This document shows positions 37,627-52,300 of a stretch of DNA of 64,000 nucleotides, one piece after another. The notes below the pieces were generated by a model. It ran no database searches. It was not told the origin of the DNA and worked only from the letters and a program-made list of their open reading frames with translations. The stretch covers positions 43,246,002 through 43,310,001 of the forward strand of contig NC_084831.1 of NCBI RefSeq assembly GCF_033115175.1, written 5' to 3'. The position numbers were made by a program, and so were the translations under genes. The stretch is from Lepus europaeus. Its lineage: Eukaryota; Chordata; Mammalia; Lagomorpha; Leporidae. Within the stretch, counting starts at the first letter, position 1. Each line of letters opens with the position of its first letter.

Positions 37627-40600
37627 GTAACCCTACCTGTCAAATAAATAAATAAAAATCTTTAAAAAAAAAAAAAAAACAAGATAGTATTCATAAATAG
37701 TACCAAAGTCAAAAAAGTTGAGGAATTATAAAATGAAGAAATGGCAGTAAAAAGATATCTTAGACTTTCTTGCTAAGAAGAAACTGAAGGGGCAGGAAGA
37801 AAATGTCATTTACTTAATCAATGATGAAAGTCAGTTCCAGAAAAATAGGACCTGGGAGCCAGCATTTGGTACAGCAGGTTAAAGCTACCTCTTGCAACTT
37901 CAGCATGTCATATGAGCACCACTTTAGTCCCAACTGCTCCATTTCTAATCCAGCTCGCTGTTAATGCACCTGGAAAACCAGCAAAAGATGGCTCAAGTGC
38001 TTTGGCCCTGTCACCCATGCGGGAAACCCGGACAGAGAATTCCAGGCTCCTGGCTTCGGACTGGCCCAGCCCTGGCCATTGCATCATTTAGGGATTGAAT
38101 TAGGAGAAGAAAGATGTCTCTGCCATTCTCTATAACTATTCCTTTCAAATAAATAAAGAAATCTTAAAAAAAAAAAAAAGGGGGGGGGGGCTGGTGCTGT
38201 GGCACAGCGGGTAAATGCCCTGGTCTTAAGCACCAGCATCCCATATGAGTGCCGGTTCGAGACTTGGCTGCTCCACTTCTGATCTGGCTCTCTGCAATGG
38301 CCTGGGAAAGCAATGGAAGATGGTCCAAGTCCTTGGGTCCCTGCACCCACATGGGAGACCCGGAAGAAGCTCCTGGCTCCTGGCTTTGGATCAGTGCAGT
38401 TCTGCAGTTCTGGCCGTTACAGCCAATTGGGGAGTGAACCATCGGATGGAAGACCTCGCTCTCTCTCATTCTCTCTCTCTCTCTGCCTCTCCTTTCTCTG
38501 TTAACTCCTCTTTCAAATAAATAAATAAATCTTAAAAAACAGAGAGAGGAAAAAAAGGGATCTAGCTATTACTTATAGCTGTAGTCCAAAATTCTCATCC
38601 CCACTCGTCCCCTGCCACAGTTCCAACCCACTAACTGCCACCACAGCTGATGAGGTGACTGAAAAAATCATTCCTGGCAAAGCGGAGGGGAAGACTTGTG
38701 GATTCTATGCATATCTATCTATTTTTATAGGACATAGTATCTACAGGACCTCCAATGGCCAATCTGAGTCATGACAGTCTGTTTCCAAGTTCAAACAATT
38801 TCAAGTATATAAAGCAGATGACACAGGAGTCATCAGCATCTGGAAACCTACAGCTGTGGTCACCTTGCCCTCATAAACTTAACGCTTTCTTTACTTAATA
38901 AATATTCAGGGAATAGTCCCTGGTGATGATCCAAAAAGCCAGCATTCAAGATGCTCTATTATCTGGTAATTCAGGGGTTTTTTAAATCTCAGTTCTGCAG
39001 ATATTCTCCACAATTATTATTAAAAAGATATCAGTAAACAAGACAAATTCAAGGAGATTATGAATTTCGTTGGGAAGAAATTATGTTCATTCTCTTTAAT
39101 CTCTAACTTATTTTTTTCCAATTATGAGTAGGGGCAAGAAATTACAGTAATACTAGGAATCCCACAACTACCACCAACAGAAATCACAATGTAGTTGTTG
39201 CAGGTATCTCAAAATATAATGTACACATTGCTACTTTAAAACTATGATCATTACTAGACTTTATTATTTAATGCATTAAATACTACTTAAAGTACTACTT
39301 GGAGTACTTTATTTCAATAGTCTTTTGTAACCACTGTACTTCATTTTATGTACTTAAAAGCACTACTCTGTGGAAAATATATATATGAACTGTATTCTTT
39401 CAATATTAAATCTCCTATCACAATTATAATGAGGTTATATAATACTAAAAACTTTTAGACTGAAGTACATACTATCAGTAATTCATTCTCAAATGGTTGG
39501 TGGTGGAGGGAATACACATATTTTCTCTCTGACAAAATATTAACAATTGGTGAATTTAGGCAAGAAATACCAGTGATCATTATAATACTATGACAATTTT
39601 TATGAAATGTAAAAAGCTAAGAGGATGAAGTGTTATTTATTCTTTTTTGTTAAGATTTTTAAAAAATTTTTATTTATTTATTTGAGAGGTAGAATTACAG
39701 ATAATGAGAGGAAGAGACAGAGAAAGGTCTTCTGTCTGTTGGTTCACTCCTCAAATGGCCGCAACAGCCTGAGCTGAAGCAATCTGAAGCCAGGAACAAG
39801 GAGCTTCCTCCGGGTCTCCCACGTGGGTACAGGGGCCCAAGCACTTGGGCCATCTTTTACTGCTTTCCCAGGCCATAGCAGAGAGCTGGATTGGAACAGG
39901 AACAGCCAGGACTAGAATCGGTGCCCATATGGGATGCCGGCACCGCAGGCGGAGGATTAACCTACTGCACCACAGCGCCGGCCCCTAAAGATTTATTTAT
40001 TTGAAAGAAAGAGTTTTAGAGAGAGGTAGAGACAGAGAGAGAGGTCTTCAATCTGTTGGTTCACTCCCCAGATGGCTGTAATGGCCGAAGCCAATCTGAA
40101 GCCAGGAACCAGGAGCTTCTTACGGGTCTCCCACGCGGGTATAGGGGCCCAAAGACTTGGGCCATCTTCTACTGCTTTCCCAGGCCATAACAGTGAGCTG
40201 GATCAGAAAAGGAGCAAACAGAACTAGAACCGGTGCCCATATGGGATGCCAGTACTTCAGGCTAGGGCTTTAACCCGGTGCACCACACCGCCAACCCCGA
40301 AGTGTTATTTATTCTAAGGAGGGGTCCACTGGATATGGCAGACTTCAAATGGATCCAAGCAACAAGGGTTTACAAAAACAACAAACTCTCTGCTCTAAAT
40401 ACTTTATCTTTCAACCTTATATATACCATTATGCCTTTAAGAGACAGACATAAAGGATCATTAACTTTTTTCAAGCGGGCGGCATTGTGGTGTAGCGGGT
40501 AAAGCTGATTCAAGTCCCAGCTGCTCCACTCTCTGCTATGGCCTGGGAAAGCAGTAGAAGATGGCCCAAGTCCTTGAATCCCTGCTTCCGCATGGAAGAC

Positions 40601-43342
40601 CGGGAAAAAGACCTTGGCTCTGCACCGGCGTGGCAGACCAGGAGGAAGCTCCTTTCTCCTGGCTTTGGATCTGCACAGATACAGCGATTGCAGCCATTTG
40701 GGGAGTGAACTAGTGGACGGAGGACCTCTCTCTCCCTCTCTTCCTTTCTCTCTCTCCCTCTGCCTCTCTGTAACTCTACCTTTCAAATACATACATAAAT
40801 CTTTAAAACGACACTTTTTTAAATACTCCAAGCATTCCTTATTTATATGACAAACCTAATCCAAACTTTTTTTTATGCTGAACTCAAAATATATCATCTC
40901 CATGAAGCTATCTCTTATCCTACTTAAATCAAGGAAAATGCTTTCCTTCCCGTGAAATCCCAAATTGTAGTGTTTCTAACATTATACAAGATAATTATTG
41001 TAGATGACCTTATAGAATATGTATACAATATTTCAATCCCCAAATTAGCAAATACCATAGCAAACTCTCCATGAATGTTTAACAGAGACAGACAAGTATA
41101 TAGATAAGTGATTATCATACAACATGATCTACATAATCTGCCTAATCCTCTCACTCCTATTCAATATAAATTCTGAAAACACAACAGTGATTTTCATACT
41201 GCCTCAAGGCCATCCTAAGATTCACATGTGAGGGTGGCAGAATTAAAACTTTGATGATGGGGCCAGTGCTGTGGCATAGCAGGTACAGCTGCCACCTGCA
41301 GTGCTGGTATCCCATATGGGTGCCAGTTCAAGTCCTGGCTGCTCCACTTCCAATCTAGCTCTCTGCTATGGCCTGGGAAAGCACTAAAAAATGGCCCGAG
41401 TCCTTGGGCCTCTGCACCCACATGGGAGACCCGGAAGAAGCTCCTGGCTTCCAATCACCGCAGCTCCAGCTGTTGCAGCCAATTGGGGAGTGAACCAGCA
41501 AATGGAAGACCTCTCTTCCTCTCCTTCTCTCTGTAACTCTGACTTTCAAATAAATAAATAAAAAAAACAAATTTTGATGACATTGCCAAAAATAGAACAA
41601 TGTTTGAGCCAGCTTCAACTCGGTCACAGATAACATTCAAAAAGAATTTGACTTCCGGTGCCGGCGCCGTGGCACAGTAGGTTAATCCTCCACCTGCAGT
41701 GCCAGCATCCCATATGGGCACCAGTTCTAGTCCCGGCTGTTTCTCTTCCAGTCCAGCTCTCTGCTGTGGCCTGGGAAGGCAGTAAAAGGATGGCCCAAGT
41801 CGCTGGGCCCCTGCCCCCACATGGGGGACCGGGAAAAAGCACTTGGTTCCTGGCTTCGGATCAGCTCAGCTCCGGCCGTTGCAGCCACTGGGGAGCAAAC
41901 CAACGGATGGAAGAACTTTCTTTCTGTTTCTTTCTCTCACTGTCTATAACTCTACCTCTCAAATAAATAAATAAATCTTAAAAAAAAAAAAAAAAAGAAT
42001 TTGACTTCCAGTACCTGTTCTTGGTAATGAAATTCATTATCCTCAATTTTCTGAATTTCTTCAAAAATTCTGTGAAAGAAGAAAACTATAATTAGAGATA
42101 TACTGCAGTTTCTCACTAGAATCATCAACAGGAAAAGTCAGTCACTGGTCACATAAATGTAAAGCCTCAGTATACACTCACCCATGGGGAATGATAGATG
42201 GAGAAGGGATGAAGAAATGCTATCAAGGTGGGACTAAAGTATCTGATTTGTAGCTCAAAGTCTTAAAGATACTAGGATTAATTCCTGGCCTCATTCTAAG
42301 AAGTACTGATTACCTTTGTTCTGGACCCAGCTTCTGCAGCATTTTTAAATACTGGAAGACAGTATGAGCAACCTGTAAATAAAATATCTGATTAGTCTTC
42401 TGCATAAAGTGGTATTTGCATAAAAGAAAAGTAACTTCATTTTAATTATTTACCTCATAGAAATGTTCATAACCCTCATCAGTCAATGTAATAGAAATGC
42501 TGAACACTGAGTAAGTAGAATTTTGCTCAAATCCTGTCTCACCATTTCCACCAAACAATGCAAGAGCCCAGCATCTACAGTTAAAAAAAAATATATTAGT
42601 TATCTCTGGATTGATAATCTACAAACACTTGAAATAAACAAAATAGATAGGCTTTCTACACTAAATTTGAGAACGTTATTCTTTGATGTAAACATACATA
42701 TTCTAACACGAACTTCAAAAGTACAAATTTAAAAGTACAGGCCTTCCAAAGAATTGTAGTACATTTAGGAATTATCAAAAGGAAATAATAGCTGATGTCT
42801 GTATTTGTTTAATGGAAACACTGAGAGATAGTGCAACATAGTAAAACATTAGTAGTCTTATGAAGTCAAAGCAATTCTTACTGAAGAGAACAACACAAAA
42901 TGTTGAAAATATGATTACTCGAAGGCAATAAATTTTTCAACCTGTCTTTTAGAAGAAACCTAAAACATCTCAACTATATCCCTACTTAGAATGTCAAGTG
43001 AATTCTTTGAAACTACACAGAAAGAAGCAAGACTTATATTTTTTCCTGACTAGAATAATCCCAAAAATGTAAAATAAGCAAGGACATCAAAATAATTAGA
43101 AATTCTAATTAAGTTCAGTAAGGCAGAAAGGTTGCATACATCTCAAAACATATTACATACATTGTAAAAGCTAAAGATGTACCCAATATCATTAGTTTAT
43201 AATAACCCTGCCCTCTCAGATTTCTTTAAATGTTCCAGTAAACAACAACATCTTAAAGCACTTATTTAAATTTTTTAACTTTTCTTTCATTTCATTTGTA
43301 AGGCCAAGGGAGGGGGGAGAGAGGGAGGGGGAGGGGGAAAGA

Positions 43343-43396
<54 letters not shown>

Positions 43397-46300
43397 TCTT
43401 CCATTCACTGGTTAGTTTATTCCACAAATCTCAAATGCCCTCACAGCCAGGGCTGGGCAAGGCTGAAGTCAGGTCCCCAGAACCTAGTCCTTTTCTCTAC
43501 TTTCCCATTTTCAAATTAATTAGCATAAAGAAAACTCAAACAAGGAATTATTTTAATGTATTAATCCTAATTCTAAAGTTATATTTCTATTATTTAGCCA
43601 TAGGTTTTTAGCATACTTAAATTTAGCATACTTAAATTTTAGCATACTTAAAATGCCACAGGACACATTCTATTATCCATAATCCCACATATTTATTATG
43701 GTTTATCTGCCCAATGAGGTTTTTATTAAAGTCCATCTTCTGGGTTGGGAAAACCTAGAGATCCACAGAACTTAAATAATGGAATCCCTTAATATCCAAT
43801 CAAATCCAAATTCTTGGTTAGAGATAACTTTTTTTATGTAATTCTGGAACCTATTAGTTTCATTTATGTTTTTTTAAAAGATGTATTATTTATTTGAAAG
43901 CCAGAGTGACAGAGACAGAAGGTGAGATGGAGAGATTTTCCATCTATTGGTTTACTTCCCAAATGCCAGCAAGAGCCAGGGCTGAGCCAGGCAGATGCCA
44001 GGAACTCCATCCAGGTCTCTTATACAAGTGGCAGGGACTCAAGTGTTTGAGCCATCATCTGCTGCCTCTCAGGCTCATTAGCAGGAAGCTGGATGGGAAG
44101 CAGAGTACCAGGACTTGAATCAGGCACTTCTATGTGGATGTAGGCCATGTCACTATACCCACCCCTTATTTATGATTTTTTAAATTGTATATAAAATCAC
44201 TTCCCAACATGGGCTAAAAGGGTAAAGTAAGGAACTACAGAATACAATGTATATTAAAATAATCTAGGTTATTAAGATAATTAAGCATTAAATTTGATTC
44301 TGAATTCTAGCAGCTAAAGCAAAAGAAAACATTATATAACATTTATTTTATATTATTTTTCAAAGATTGTTACATGGAAAATACTTAATAACAGAGTACT
44401 TGCTTTTTTCTAAGGTAAGAAAGAATGCTGCCTTTGCCTTCATGTCCAACCAGCCAGGAGATATAATGAAGTGGCTTCACCCTTTCAGAAAAGTGTGTCA
44501 GAAATAAAAAATTCAAGGTATAAATACATCAAAAATACCTTACCTCTAAAACTATAAACTGAAAATATAACTATATAAACATTCTCACATAAATCCACTA
44601 AACATGAAATTGTAACTTAATAGCATCAATATAAAAACAGAAAGGTAAAATTTACCTTCCTCTGAAATCCCTGAATGAGTAAAATCACTCCAAAATGTAA
44701 ATCTATTACTTTTTCTTTTGAATACCAAATATCTCCTTCATGAAAAAATCTTTTTTATTTTACCAAAAATGGAAGTAATATGGATTCTTTATCATTTTAT
44801 AACCCAATACAGATATAAGTCACTCTGCAAAAGCTCTCAGCATGGCATCAAGCTCTGTGGTAAAGTGAAATGTGTTGCTCTAAGGGTTAGAAAATCTTCA
44901 AAAAAAAATATTTTATTTATTTTGAACATCAAAGTTACAGAGATGGGGGCAGAGACAGAGAGAGATCTTCCACCCACCGTTTACTTCCCAGATGGCTGCA
45001 ACAGCCAATACTGGGCCAGGAGCCTCATCCAGGCCTCCCACATGGGTGACAGGGGCCCAAACACTTGGGCCATTATCCACTGCTTCCCTAGTGTATCAGC
45101 AGGGAACTGGTTTGGAAGTAGGGCAACCAGGACTCAAACTGGTGCCTACTTGGAATGCCAGCATCACAGTCAGCAGCCTTACCCACTTACGCCACAATGC
45201 TGGCCCCCAAATCTAGGTTCTAATTTTAGTTTTTCCATTAAGTATATCAGAACCTTAAGCGAGAAACTTAACCTCACTGATTTTTTTCTCTTTCTCTTCA
45301 CTTATTCAATACAGTTTTCATACAAATGCAGTTAACAGGTATTATTATAATAGAATAATATTCTGAGTAGTTGTATTCAAACAGTCTCTTCCCACTGGCT
45401 TCTACTATAATTTTACTTTATTGATTTATTTGAAAGGCAGAGAGAATGAGAGACCTCCAATCCACTAACCTCACTCCCCAAATCCCTGCAACAATAAGGG
45501 GTATGCCAGGTGAAAGCCCAAAGCCTGGAACTCAAATCAGTCTCTCAAGTGAGGACAGGGACCCAATCACTTGAACCTGCACATGTTGCCTCTCAAAGCA
45601 CACACTAGCAGGACACTGGAATCAGGAGCAGAGCTGGGGCTCAAATCCAGGCATTCCTATATGGGATGCAGATGTACCAAGCAGCATCTTAAATAGCTGC
45701 ACCAAATACCCGCCCAATACAATAATTTTAGAAATGTATTTGAAAAAAAAATGAGACACAGAAAAATTGATTTAGAAAACTGAAATAGGTTGCAGAATTA
45801 AATTCGGTAAACCCTTGAAAGCCAAGATACAATATGATGATTTCAACTATGTTAAACAATATTCAAAGCCCATACAACATTGTTTAAAATATGAATTGAA
45901 TTATATGTACACTAAGACTAGCACAGGAGACGCCAAGTAGTTAATGAACAAGCCTAGCTCATCATACAACAGTCGCATCCGAACAAAACTAATATACTAT
46001 ATTTGGTATCCCTGGGGGGGGATAAATATTGTGCTTATTTGTAAAACAAGACTCCCTGTAAAAGTTGATTTATTGGAATTCATATATTTAGTTTCAAAAT
46101 GTCTTATAATGAATGTCACTTTAAAATAAACTGTTTTAAAATTACAGAAATGCTAACCATCTTTGGAAAACAGAATTATGAATAGCTTTTGTATCCTTCA
46201 GTAATTTCCAAAATTTGTACCAAGAACTTAGGAATCAATCAGAGGAAAAACAAGGCTTTATAAAGAGTGTATATAGTGTTCCATTTCCATAAAAATATAT

Positions 46301-49300
46301 ATTTGCTTTACATTCAATATTTAATGCATGAAGGCTATAAAAGAAACTGTTAAGGTTAAAAATATCTTTGAGGATAGGGACAAAGAAAGGAGAAGTAGAT
46401 CTTTAGTTTTTATTTAATGTCCTTTTGCCCTTATTAATATTTTACAAGCATATTATTTTTATAGTAAGAATTTTGAACAAACTCGTAAATATACATAATA
46501 ATTTTAACACTTTCTGATACACTCATAACTGGGCTATCAACATATACTACTTTTCCCTATAGCATCCTTGCATAGAAGCAAGCAAACAATATACATTTTC
46601 TTCACTTTTTCACTAGAAGCATACTGTTCTTGTTAATTCAATGAGATTTTGTTGCTTGAATATTCTAATATATGTAAGTGGCAAAAAATATTTTTACTGA
46701 GTAATACTTTTACTAAGTATTACACATTTTACTTTTTCTTACACATTACTTTTTTTTATTACACATTACTTTTTCTTTTTATCTATTAGTGTATGTGTCC
46801 TCATGGTTTTGCTTTGTTGATGGTGATTTTTAAAAATAAGTTAAATTTTTATCAGCTCATTAGCATTTATTTCTAATTAGAAATGCATTTGTAGACATTA
46901 TGACTGATCTCTATTTTTAATGATCTGCTTGACCCATTCTATATTACTCACATAAGATAATTATATAGATCAGCTGAAACCCTTTCTTAATTTGTATAAA
47001 TCTATTTTAACTCATGAGTAAATACTTGAGATTTCTATTCCCTCAAAATTATTTAATTTTACTTTTGACAAGATCAAAACAACTGGTAGCCTCTGTCATA
47101 TAAATCATAAGCTAATATATATTTTCTACTCAAGTACTAAAGAAAACAATTACTAAAATTTACTCTAAACAATTTCAAAGACTCAGGAAAGGCAACTAGA
47201 TGTAAGAAAACTCTGGTGTTCATACCCCAAAAAAATCAATATAATACATAGCAAGGCTTGAAAAATCTAACCGTAGTTAATTCCTAGGCTAATGCATTAT
47301 CTTGCTTATTAATTCAGGAATCCTAAACTAAAATCATTTAGCATGCCTTAAAATTTTAACTCTCACTCAGAATCTAGTGAAACAAGTTTTCTCCTGAACT
47401 CTTACCTGTAATGCTGCTGTTGAGGCGGAAGTGCCCACGTGATGGTCAAAGCATGAATTTTTCTGATTGGAACAACTGAACAAAAAATTTTCCAGAAAAA
47501 CAGATATAAGTGCTTTTCCATAAATTTTACTGTTATAAGAAGTTGTTTGTAAATGTGATATATTTCACCCTTTAATAAACAGGGGAAGGTTAAGTACGAT
47601 GCAATTATTATTTTGTTACCAATTTTCCAATTTGGATTATATAACTTTTGTAAACTTCCTTTCTATTTGGTTTCACTGCTAGAGAAAGCAAGGATAAAAG
47701 AACTGTGAAATGTTAAGTATGAATCTCTTCTTGTACAAAAATATGGGACTAGAAGTAAAGACAGCCATGGCTAAAATCCAGCCCTACCACCATTTTACTG
47801 AATGTGAGAAAATCACTTACACTTCATTTTTTCTGAATCTGTTTCCTCATGGTAAAATGAGTGGGTTGGCTGAAGTACCTCTAAGATTCTTCTCAGTACT
47901 ATTACTCTATGATTCCATGATAGGAAATAAAAAGTCAGAAAGAATACAACTGAAAAAGAGTTGTCTCAGGAAGAAGTCAGCTTAATAGAATGGAGCCAGC
48001 AGCATAAAGTGTGTGATGAAACAATCACTGATTAGAAGAAAGGGAGAGGAAAGAGACGGGCAATGAGGTGAGGTTGGAGAGAATATCAAGGCAATTTGAA
48101 AGATTTTTTTAAAAAATCCACTGTGATAAAAGCAGCAAAAAAAAGAGAAATGGTGAATTAAGACTATGCAATATTCAAAATGGGCATATTGTTGCGGCCG
48201 GCGCACTGTGCCAATCCGAAGCCAGGAGCCAGGTGCTTCCTCCTAGTCTCTCATGCGGGTGCAAGGGCCCAAGGACCTGGGCCATCCTCCACTGCCTTCC
48301 CAGGCCACAGTAGAGAGCTGCATTGGAAGAGGAACAACCGGGACAGAACCGGCACCCCAACCAGGACTAGAACCCAGGTGCAGGCACCGCAGGCAGAGGA
48401 TTAGCCTACTGAGCCGTGGCGCTGGCACCCATTTCTTGATACTTTAAATTTTTCCACATTTAACAGTTTAAAAAGGAATAATTTCCAAGTGTTTTTCTTC
48501 TTTTATATTCTTGTCTCTTTGAAAGCATAAAGAGCAGAATATACATAAAATGAACTAATTAGAAAGAAACAAAAAACAAAAGGGAAAATAAATCAGTAAA
48601 AAAGTATGAAACTCACTCAGGTATCAGCAGGGCACCAGAACCAATCAATCAGAGGCTAGCTAGTGGCCTGCAATCTATCGCTAATCGGATACCCACTGCC
48701 CATCTATTCCTTTTCCAACACAGCTAGACTCCCTGTTGTTTTCATTCTGGCAGCCTCAGTTACATTGTAGAGAATGCACTCGAGTTATTTCAAACAGTTT
48801 CAAGCTTTTGCTTCACAAACCTCTATAAAGTTTGTTAAATGCTGGTGTGTCAAATGGATCCGTTAAATGGCCAAAGTTTGGTTTTGGTAATCCACTGAAA
48901 ATAAAACAAATACATTAAAATTCAGTTGGCAAAAGCTTTTTTATTTATATTTATTATTAAATATAAATATTTAGTATTTAGTATATAAATATTGAGTATA
49001 TATTTAGTTACCAAAAAATGAGTAAATTTGAGTATATATTTAGTTCCTATAGGGATAGCTAACTGGCAGATATTGATAATCTATTCTACATACTCCTAGA
49101 TAAAAAGCACTATAGGCATGAGTGAACAAATGGCAACAAAGACACAAAATCCTAAATTATACAACCTATTCTTAACTTCTGCCTCAGTAAGTCAAATCTT
49201 TTTACACTTTACCAGTTAGAAAATAAAGAACTAAAGAAATACCTCCCTCAATACTTACTGTTCCAATCAGCTCCATTCAATTTCAGCTCTCCTCTTTTTT

Positions 49301-52300
49301 TTATTTATATAGAGAATATATTTCATATATAAAATTTTAAGCACATAATGGTATTTCCCATCCTTCCTCCTACCCTCCCTTTTTTCTTTTAATTTTTGCA
49401 ATAAGATACTTTCAATTTACTTTATAAAGGCTTATTCCTCCACTAAGTAAAGAATTCAATAAGTAGAAAGTAGAAATACCACTACAGACAAGGGCTAAAA
49501 ACAATAACCAAATCTCAAGATGTCAATTTCACTTACATACATATTTTTGTATTCCATATAGTAGCTACCACAGTTCATTTCAGAGAGGAAAAATTATACC
49601 AGAGAATACTTTTTAAACTCAAAAACTATACATGCAGTGGTTATGATGTGTACATCATTATATTAGGCATTCTAGTAGTTAAAAGTCTCTGTCTCTCCTC
49701 CCAGAGGATTCTTATCAGGTTGAAGATATTAATATATCTTCATAAGATGGTCAATACAAATTCATATTAAATGCTTCAAAGGCTTTTTAATCTGTTTGAT
49801 TTAGGAACCAAAGTTATTAGTGACTAATGTTGAAGAGAATTTTCAAACACTCATCAGAGATTGACAGAACCCAATGAATCACTCTCTTAAATATACTTCT
49901 GATTTTATTAGTAAAGTCTCACAGTGAAGACATTCCTGACTACCAACTGACTCTCTATAGCTCACATTTGTTACCAGAAAAATTTAAAACGCTATAATTT
50001 TGACATGGCTTTCATTATTTTCCACACACTAAAAGTATTGCTAATATCAACAGAAATTTACATAAAGCCAATATAGTAATCTATCAGTTGTTTTTACAAA
50101 TTATTCTAACATCTTATGCTATTTTTTCTTTCACAAATTTAAAATAATTATGTATTCAAGTGAATAACTGAACAAAGCCACTAGCTTACTCATCTGATAA
50201 AACAATCTGATTTCTTTTATTCTATTAAAATGCAAACTGCTGAGAGATGACTTAATTGTTTCAGTTTTTTGTATTGTTTGTATCAAAATGTAACAGTAAA
50301 GTTATCTTTTAAAAGTCTGTATTATAATAATGAATTAGAGGTCGATAAAAAACACTTAGAAACCTCCTGAACTAGAACTCCACATACAATTTCTAGTAAG
50401 AGACCTTGTGGTTCTACTCCATGAAATAGCTTTTTCAGGAAGTGTGGCAAGTCAGCCATCATATATAAAATTATTTCTTTTTAAGGAATAGCTTTCCAAC
50501 TGTTCAAAAAAACAATCTTTCAGAATACAACTGTAATATGGCAGAAGACGTAAGTACACATATTCTGCCTTTCGAACAGTAATTTCTTTAATATCACAGT
50601 TCAAAACACTCTACACAGTAAAAGAAAAGCTCTGAATAAATGTAAAAGGAAGCACAAGTTATTCAGAATTATTGTTTTCAAGCCAATACTGAAATACAGA
50701 AATTATGAAAATTTGAGTTCTTATTTTGCCTACTCAAAAGCCATGTGATGTAGCCAAAGTTATTAAACATTTTAGGTCTTAATGTTATCACCTATTTTTA
50801 AAAAACAAACAAAAAAGAACCTGTGGGATTCATACAAAAAATATGGTCTTATTTAACTATACAGGTGTAAGATTTATGAAAATAAATATCTTACTTGTTC
50901 GGGATCTGAGAGAAGATTTCAGTAACCCACTTTTCCAAAGTATCCAATGTTTCTTGAAGCAGGTAAGATGGAGAAAAGGAAATGTGATATTATTATTCAG
51001 GGTAAAAGTGCAATTAAATTTCTTACAGATTTTTAGCTAATTTGGGCATTATTTGCCACTATCTAACCAGTAAAAAGTAATAGGAAAAGCTACATTAGTT
51101 TAAGAAAACTTTAGTATATATACAATTTTGTTAGACTCTCATTTCTCACTGGCTAAGCTAGAAAAAGCAAGTAAGTAAAGCAAGTTTGTTTTAAAAAGCT
51201 TTGTTTTTCATTTACCCTATATGAATGAGGAGCCAGAAGGTAAGAATATAGCTACCATCCCCTTACAGAGAATGCTGTGCACAAACTTACTGGGTCTGGC
51301 CCTGCCAAGACAACTAGTTAGGTCTCAAAATTCAATAAATCAATAGCAACTGATTTTTAAGTTGATAATTTTGTATGGTCCAGGAATGAAGTTATAAATA
51401 GCCAAATGGCTTTTGGTAGAAAAAAGGTTCCCCATCCCTGCCACCCATTCCAAACTTTACATGCGCTAGGAAAGTTTCTCCACACTAACCCATAATACAC
51501 TGCCTCCTTTTTTTGTCAACATCTCATCAGTACTTTAATACTCCACTTGTTTTGCATTAATTTGTACCTGCTGATGATTTAACCCATACGTTGTCTTCTT
51601 AGGTCTCATATATATGTCATTTCTTTCTTATATTTCACAACCAACTCTATTGAAATTTCTAATAAAACACAACATCTAAGGGTGTGGTGGGTATAGCTGC
51701 CGCCTGCAATGCTGGCATCCCATATGGGTGCCAATTCGAGTCCCAGCTGCTCCACTTCTGATCCAATTCTCTGCTATGGCCTGGAAAGCAGTGGAAGATG
51801 GTCCAAGTCAATGGGCCCCTGCACCAGCATGGGAGACCTGAAAGAAGCTCCTGGCTTCTGATCAGCCCAGCTCCCGCCATGGTGGCCATTTGGGGAGTGA
51901 GCCAGCAGATGCTGATCTAGCTCACTGCTGGTAGCCTGGGAAAGCAGAAAAGGATGGCTCAATTGATTGAGCCCCTAAATCCACGTGGGAGACCTGGAGG
52001 AAGCTTCAATTTCCAGCTGTCATTGTCATTTGAGGAGTGAACCAGTGGATGGAAGATTCTTTCCCTCTCTCTCTCTGTCTTTCTCTTCCTCTCGCCTCTC
52101 CCTCTCCCTCCCTCTCTTTGTAACTCTGCCCTTCAAATAAATAAATTTTTTAAAAGGTGGATTTGTTGTCTTGTTAAAAAAGAGAGAGAGAAAAAAGAAA
52201 GGAAAGGAAAAGAAGGAAATAAAGGAGAAAAGTCTGAAGAGGTTGAAAAGTAAAGAAAACAAAATAAAGCTACTATGGTTTCTTTAATGAGAAAATTTAA

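Noticed and set aside
43310..43395. Long purine (GA)n run considered as a regulatory or triplex element
   Set aside because: It is the expanded tail-side purine tract of an old CSINE; similar runs occur in many copies here.
44718..45335. 205-codon open frame
   Set aside because: Its middle is translated CSINE sequence, and the rest is AT-rich intron; no gene signature.
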